Under the pieces are notes generated by a model that searched no databases, was not told where the DNA came from, and was given only the letters and a program-made list of their open reading frames with translations. This document shows, piece by piece, positions 60,636-64,000 of a stretch of 64,000 nt of DNA. How positions within the stretch are numbered: the stretch's first letter is position 1; every line of letters begins with the position of its first letter. The DNA is taken from contig JBOGVZ010000043.1 of assembly GCA_050692985.1 (NCBI GenBank), positions 15,561-79,560 of the forward strand, given 5' to 3'. A program made the position numbers and the translations under genes. The DNA is from JBOGVZ01 sp050692985. Lineage in GTDB: Bacteria > Actinomycetota > UBA4738 > CALAEC01.

Positions 60636-61151
60636 ATGCGCCTGCGCGCCATGCAGGTCCCGACCGTCGTCCTGGTCCTGGCCCTGGTGACCACGGCCTG
60701 TGGCGGGACCGACGACCCCACGGTGACCGGCGGTGAGGACGAGGGTGGCACGATCACGATCGCCGGCCAGGAGGCCAACGACCACGGGAGGGCCGACGTG
60801 GCCGGCCAGGGCGAGCTCGAACTCGAGCTCGACGACTCGTACTTCGAGCCCACGGTACTCGAGGGCGAGGCCGGGCAGCAGATCAGCCTGAGCCTGTTCA
60901 ACGAGGGTGACAACCCTCACACGTTCACCATCGACGACCAGGACGTGGACGAGGAGCTCCAGCCCGGCCAGGAGGGCGTGACCGTGGACGTGACGTTCGC
61001 CGGCTCCGGGGTGGTCCTTTTCTACTGCCGGTTCCACGCCGGCCAGGGGATGCGCGGCGGCCTGTCGGTCGGCGGCTCCCTGGAGGCCGCCACCGAGGAC
61101 GCCGGCGGCGGGGGCTCATCGGAGGGCACGCCCTCGGACGACCGGTACTGA
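60636..61151 (+). CDS. Type I copper cupredoxin-like lipoprotein
   Basis: 171 residues. Lipobox VTTAC (Cys near 22), a polar linker and one cupredoxin domain (about 60-150) with the full blue-copper ligand set: His in GDNPHTFTI, then Cys, His and Met in FYCRFHAGQGMRG. A Gly/Ser tail follows. Probably a membrane-tethered electron carrier or copper sensor. GGAGAGGAGG precedes the ATG. Confidence 0.85.
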   Translation: MRLRAMQVPTVVLVLALVTTACGGTDDPTVTGGEDEGGTITIAGQEANDHGRADVAGQGELELELDDSYFEPTVLEGEAGQQISLSLFNEGDNPHTFTIDDQDVDEELQPGQEGVTVDVTFAGSGVVLFYCRFHAGQGMRGGLSVGGSLEAATEDAGGGGSSEGTPSDDRY

Positions 61152-61159
61152 TCCCGGGC

Positions 61160-61183
61160 CGGGTGGTCTAGCCGGACCGCCCG
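61160..61183. terminator. Hairpin between convergent cupredoxin and HesB-type genes
   Basis: CGGGTGGTC (61160-61168) pairs with GACCGCCCG (61175-61183), one G-T pair, around a 6-nt loop. It lies between two convergent stop codons; no T-run. Confidence 0.4.
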
Positions 61184-61193
61184 ACCGGGTCGC

Positions 61194-61538
61194 TCAGACG
61201 GAGAAGGATTCGCCGCAGGCGCACTCGTGCACCGCGCGGGGGTTGTGCACCTTGAGGCCCCCGCCGAGCATGGATTCGTTCCACTCGAGCGTTGACCCCT
61301 CCACGATGGGCGCGCTGTGGGGATCGAGGAGGACCCGGAGGCCGTGGGCCTCGAGCACCAGGTCGTTCTCCTCCGGGGCGTCCTCGATCGACAGGTTGTA
61401 GGAGAAGCCGGAGCACCCCCCGGCGGTGACCCGCAGGCGCAGGGCCGCTCCGGCGCGGCCCTCGCGCTCGGCGATCCGGCGCACGTGGGCGGCCGCGGCC
61501 TCGGTGATGGAGATCGGCGCGGTGCGGGTGGCGTCCAT
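61194..61538 (-). CDS. HesB/IscA-type iron-sulfur insertion protein
   Basis: 114 residues with the three family cysteines in AGGCSGFSYN and CACGESFSV. A-type Fe-S carriers accept clusters from a scaffold and pass them to apoproteins. The ATG at 61538 was chosen; an ATG at 61550 overlaps a TACCAT element. Close to ErpA or IscA; no isc operon beside it. Confidence 0.9.
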   Translation of the reverse strand: MDATRTAPISITEAAAAHVRRIAEREGRAGAALRLRVTAGGCSGFSYNLSIEDAPEENDLVLEAHGLRVLLDPHSAPIVEGSTLEWNESMLGGGLKVHNPRAVHECACGESFSV

Positions 61539-61564
61539 CGCTCCGATCATGGTACCAGGGAGCC

Positions 61565-62356
61565 ATGGACCTGGGTCTTTCCGGCCGGGCCGCGCTGGTG
61601 GCCGCGGCAAGCCGGGGGCTGGGGAAGGCCTCCGCCACGGCCCTGGCATCCGAGGGAGCGGCGGTGGCCATCTGTGCCCGGGACCGCGGCCAGCTGGAGG
61701 CCACCCGCGACGAGATCGCCGAGGCCACCGGGGGCATGGTGGTGGCCATCCCCGCCGACGTGTCGGCGGAGGGTGAGGCCCGGCGGTTCGTCCGGGAAGG
61801 GGCCGAGGCCCTGGGTGGGTGCCAGATCCTGGTGGCCAACGCCGGCGGGCCGCCCACCGGGCGCTTCGAGGAGCTCGACGACGACCGGTTCCGGGCCGCC
61901 GCCGACCTTCTGCTGTTCTCCGCGCTGGGCATGGCCCGGGAGGCCATCCCCCGGATGCGGGAAGCCGGGTACGGCCGGGTGGTGGTGATCTCGTCGCTGG
62001 CGGTGAAGCAGCCGGTCCCCAACCTGATCCTGTCGAACTCGATCCGGGCCGCGGTGATCGGATGGGCCCGCACGCTGGCCGACGAGGTGGCCCGGGACGG
62101 GATCACCGTGAACGCCGTCCTGCCCGGCCGGGTGCTGACCGACCGGGTCCGCTCGCTGATGGAGGAGGACGCGGCCGCGGCCGGGCGGTCGCTGGAGGAC
62201 CAACAGCGGGCCACCGAGGACGCCATCCCCGCGGGCCGCCTCGGCGATCCCCGCGAGGTCGGCGACCTGGTGGCGTTCCTGTGCTCCGAGCGGGCCGCCT
62301 ACCTCACCGGGTGCTCGATCCAGGTCGACGGCGGCGCCCACCGCGGCCTGCTGTAG
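61565..62356 (+). CDS. SDR-family oxidoreductase lacking the catalytic Tyr-Lys
   Basis: 263-residue short-chain dehydrogenase. Cofactor motif AAASRGLGKASA and NAGG are standard, and Ser144 (VISSLAV) is present, but the YxxxK place reads S157-N-S-I-R161 within VPNLILSNSIRAAVIGW. This belongs to a known SDR subgroup in which Tyr is replaced. It may be a reductase with altered mechanism or non-catalytic. Confidence 0.85.
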   Translation: MDLGLSGRAALVAAASRGLGKASATALASEGAAVAICARDRGQLEATRDEIAEATGGMVVAIPADVSAEGEARRFVREGAEALGGCQILVANAGGPPTGRFEELDDDRFRAAADLLLFSALGMAREAIPRMREAGYGRVVVISSLAVKQPVPNLILSNSIRAAVIGWARTLADEVARDGITVNAVLPGRVLTDRVRSLMEEDAAAAGRSLEDQQRATEDAIPAGRLGDPREVGDLVAFLCSERAAYLTGCSIQVDGGAHRGLL

Positions 62357-62384
62357 GTCTCGAACGCTGCCGTGGGGTCACCGG

Positions 62385-62511
62385 GAGGGCGGCTTTCACG
62401 ACCCCGGGGCCCTTGACCGCTCCCGAAACGTGAGGTACCGGCCGCATCGTCCGGGGATCGCGGCTCCCACACGTTTCTCCGCTGGGACCCCGGGGTCGCT
62501 GCGCCGCCCTC
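62385..62511. ncRNA. 127-nt nested hairpin element, candidate structured RNA
   Basis: The SDR-NUDIX gap folds as one long stem in register: 9 bp (62385-62393 with 62503-62511), 11 bp plus two more after one mismatch (62399-62412 with 62485-62498), 8 bp GAAACGTG with CACGTTTC (62425-62432 with 62470-62477), then 6 bp (62440-62445 with 62460-62465) and a small apical stem. The sequence is not an SRP RNA or tmRNA by eye. It could be an RNA, a hairpin mobile element or a transcription stop. Confidence 0.5.
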
Positions 62512-62545
62512 GTGGTAGCCGTCCGGCAGGCTCGCGGTCCTCCGA

Positions 62546-62551
62546 TACGAT
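62546..62551 (+). promoter_or_regulatory. -10 element (TACGAT) of NUDIX gene
   Basis: TACGAT ends 6 nt before the GTG at 62558. Confidence 0.55.
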
Positions 62552-62557
62552 GGCTGC

Positions 62558-63151
62558 GTGAACGGCATCGTCGATGCGCTGGCCGGTTCGCTGGCCCCGG
62601 CCCGGCCGGAACCCCGGGTGGAGGGTGGCGTCCCGGCCGCGGTGCTGGTCCCGGTGATCGACCTCCCGGACCCGGTCCTGGTCCTGACGAAGCGCACCGA
62701 GACCGTCAGGGACCACAAGGGAGAGATCTCCTTCCCCGGCGGGGTGCGGCACCCGGAGGACCCCAGCCTGGTGGCCACCGCCCTCCGGGAGACCGAGGAG
62801 GAGCTGGCCATCCCGGCCGGTGCCGTGGAGGTCCTGGGGATGCTCCCGTCGACCCACACGGTTGTGTCCGGGTACGTGATCGTGCCATACGTCGGCCTGC
62901 TGCAACGGCGCCCGCCCATGCGCCCCAGCGCCATCGAGGTCGCCGAGGTCCTGGAGCTCGAGGTGGCCCGCTTCGCCGACGTCGAGCGGGCCGAGGGCGG
63001 GAACGATCCTGCGGGGGAGTTCCAGACCTGGTTCGCCTACCAGCTCGACGGCCACCTGGTGTGGGGGGCCACGGGAAGGATCCTGCACACGTTCCTGGAC
63101 GCCCTGGCCGCCGGCGGGTGGTCGCCGCCGGTCCGAGCGAAGGAGGGATGA
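62558..63151 (+). CDS. NUDIX hydrolase, CoA pyrophosphatase type
   Basis: 197 residues. A Nudix box variant from FPGGVRHPEDPSLVATAL to RETEEEL keeps the metal-binding acids, preceded by the CoA-type stretch TVRDHKGEISF. CoA pyrophosphatases cleave CoA and its derivatives to phosphopantetheine and ADP. The glycine near the end of the box is replaced by Ala. Start by the -10 rule. Confidence 0.86.
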   Translation: MNGIVDALAGSLAPARPEPRVEGGVPAAVLVPVIDLPDPVLVLTKRTETVRDHKGEISFPGGVRHPEDPSLVATALRETEEELAIPAGAVEVLGMLPSTHTVVSGYVIVPYVGLLQRRPPMRPSAIEVAEVLELEVARFADVERAEGGNDPAGEFQTWFAYQLDGHLVWGATGRILHTFLDALAAGGWSPPVRAKEG

Positions 63152-63153
63152 GC

Positions 63154-63303
63154 ATGCCCAAGTGGGAGTACGCCACGGTCCCGCTGATCGAGCACGCCAC
63201 CCAGGAGATCCTCAACCAGTGGGGAGAGGACGGGTGGGAGCTGGTCACGGTCATCCAGGGACCGCAGGGCATCGTGGCCTACCTCAAGCGGCCGAAGCAG
63301 TGA
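63154..63303 (+). CDS. DUF4177-like small protein
   Basis: 49 residues (MPKWEYATVPL, LNQWGEDGWELVTV, YLKRPKQ), matching DUF4177. The ATG at 63154 is 7 nt from AGGAGGG; the ATG at 63148 overlaps the NUDIX stop but stands too close. Function unknown. Confidence 0.78.
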   Translation: MPKWEYATVPLIEHATQEILNQWGEDGWELVTVIQGPQGIVAYLKRPKQ

Positions 63304-63305
63304 GC

Positions 63306-64000
63306 ATGAACCAGCACGCCTCCCACGCGACGGCCGAGGACCACGCCGCGCACCAGGACCACGCCGCCCACGGAGACCACGACCGGCACGCCGGGCACTC
63401 CATCGAGATGTTCCGGAACCGGTTCTGGGTGTGCCTGGTCCTGACGATCCCCGTCCTGGCCTACGCCGAGGGGCTGTGGGAGCTGGTGGGCCTCCGGGCC
63501 CCGGACCTTCCCGGAGGCCGGCTCGTCTCGTTCGCCCTGGGCACCGTCATCTACCTGTACGGGGGCGAGGTCTTCCTGCGCTCCGCGGTGGGGGAGATCC
63601 GGGCCCGGATGCCGGGGATGATGACGCTGGTGGCCCTGGGCATCTCCACCGCCTACCTGTACAGCGCCACCACCACGTTCACCGCCACCGGCGAGGGCTT
63701 CTACTGGGAGCTGGCCACCCTGGTCGACGTGATGCTCCTGGGCCACTGGATCGAGATGCGCTCGATCGGGCGGGCCGGCGCCGCGTTGGCCGAGCTGGCC
63801 CGGCTCCTCCCCGACACCGCCGAACGGGTCGTGGACGGGACCACCGAGGAGGTCCCCATCGCCGACCTTTCTGCTGGTGACGTGGTGCTGGTGCGCCCTG
63901 GCGGCCGGGTCCCCGCGGACGGCGACGTCTTCGAAGGCGAATCACATGTGAATGAGGCCATGCTGACCGGCGAGTCCCGACCGGTGGGGAAGTCGAAAGG
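63306..64000 (+). CDS. Copper-type P1B ATPase with His-rich tail, truncated by window edge
   Basis: First 231 residues of a heavy-metal ATPase. A His-rich N-terminus (10 His in the first 31) binds metal; four membrane helices follow; the actuator loop has LPDTAERVV, GDVVLVRPGGRVPADG and LTGESRPVGKS. His-rich tails occur in CopB-like copper exporters. The phosphorylation and metal-site motifs lie outside the window. ATG 63306 is 2 nt after the DUF4177 stop. Confidence 0.87.
   Translation, partial: MNQHASHATAEDHAAHQDHAAHGDHDRHAGHSIEMFRNRFWVCLVLTIPVLAYAEGLWELVGLRAPDLPGGRLVSFALGTVIYLYGGEVFLRSAVGEIRARMPGMMTLVALGISTAYLYSATTTFTATGEGFYWELATLVDVMLLGHWIEMRSIGRAGAALAELARLLPDTAERVVDGTTEEVPIADLSAGDVVLVRPGGRVPADGDVFEGESHVNEAMLTGESRPVGKSK

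Noticed and set aside
62385..62511. Nested hairpin as the small SRP RNA
   Set aside because: The conserved GGAA tetraloop and adjacent symmetric loops of SRP RNA are missing.
62512..63153. Plus-strand frame joining upstream sequence to the DUF4177 protein
   Set aside because: It runs through the NUDIX gene in the wrong frame; the ATG at 63154 with AGGAGGG explains the small protein.

Overview
The window is a GC-rich (roughly 70% or more), gene-dense bacterial chromosome segment. Gene content points to an Actinomycetota lineage: several LLM-type flavin/F420 oxidoreductases, an FrhB-type F420-dependent iron-sulfur protein, GTG starts, ATGA/GTGA stop-start overlaps, DUF4349, DUF2236/MpaB and DUF4177 proteins, and an actinobacterial-type GroES. 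The species cannot be named from sequence alone; an uncultured, deep-branching actinobacterium is my inference. No tRNA, rRNA, CRISPR array or intact insertion sequence was seen. The only mobile or accessory traces are a decayed RHS fragment with an IS-like end, a vapBC toxin-antitoxin pair beside it, and a possible DUF222/HNH remnant.

Layout. 1-4.5 kb: truncated site-2 protease, GreA-like factor, NfeD-like protein and lipoprotein, then a minus-strand trio (CDP-alcohol phosphatidyltransferase, 2-hydroxyacid dehydrogenase, class C26 amidohydrolase). 4.5-5.9 kb: accessory patch. 6-9.9 kb: pgi-gnd-zwf sugar-phosphate cluster. 10-16 kb: a cupredoxin and polytopic membrane protein pair, ferritin-like protein, CBS protein, DUF4349 lipoprotein, LLM oxidoreductase, and an Lrp regulator divergent from an EamA exporter. 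17-29 kb: mixed metabolic genes (LLM, amidase, EamA, cNMP-binding, TPP enzyme, zinc dehydrogenase, agmatinase-like, alpha/beta hydrolase, frameshifted groES, PrmC-like methyltransferase, GNAT, acyl-CoA synthetase). 29.4-37.7 kb: an eight-gene minus-strand operon for a branched-chain-amino-acid-type ABC importer with two unfamiliar membrane/surface proteins and a metallo-beta-lactamase-fold enzyme. 37.8-44.2 kb: DUF2236 oxygenase, acyl-CoA dehydrogenase, MFS, YihY, then phosphotransferase, HAD phosphatase and rhodanese; acyl-CoA dehydrogenase, kinase and HAD are the three modules fused in animal ACAD10. 44.2-48.8 kb: YyaL/SPATA20-type protein and a fused universal-stress-protein/UbiB kinase. 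48.8-58.4 kb: a sugar ABC importer whose two permeases carry unusual insertions and whose operon ends in a beta-helix membrane protein with duplicated HxxEH helices; divergent from it are glycogen synthase and trehalose synthase. 58-64 kb: aldo/keto reductase, FrhB-like protein, copper-site lipoprotein, HesB/IscA-type protein, SDR, a 127-nt nested hairpin, CoA-type NUDIX hydrolase, DUF4177 protein and a truncated copper-type P1B ATPase.

Regulation. About twenty genes have a TANNNT -10 hexamer ending 6-8 nt before the start codon with no Shine-Dalgarno sequence, so leaderless transcription appears to be the rule for first genes of transcripts; internal operon genes use stop-start overlaps, and a minority have clear GGAGG sites. 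Several divergent pairs share or nearly share their -10 elements.

How the genes work together: pgi, gnd and zwf feed glucose 6-phosphate through the oxidative pentose-phosphate branch; the sugar importer, GlgA and TreT look like an uptake, glycogen and trehalose module; the Liv-type importer, LLM enzymes, acyl-CoA synthetase, acyl-CoA dehydrogenase and amidase suggest use of organic and amino acids.
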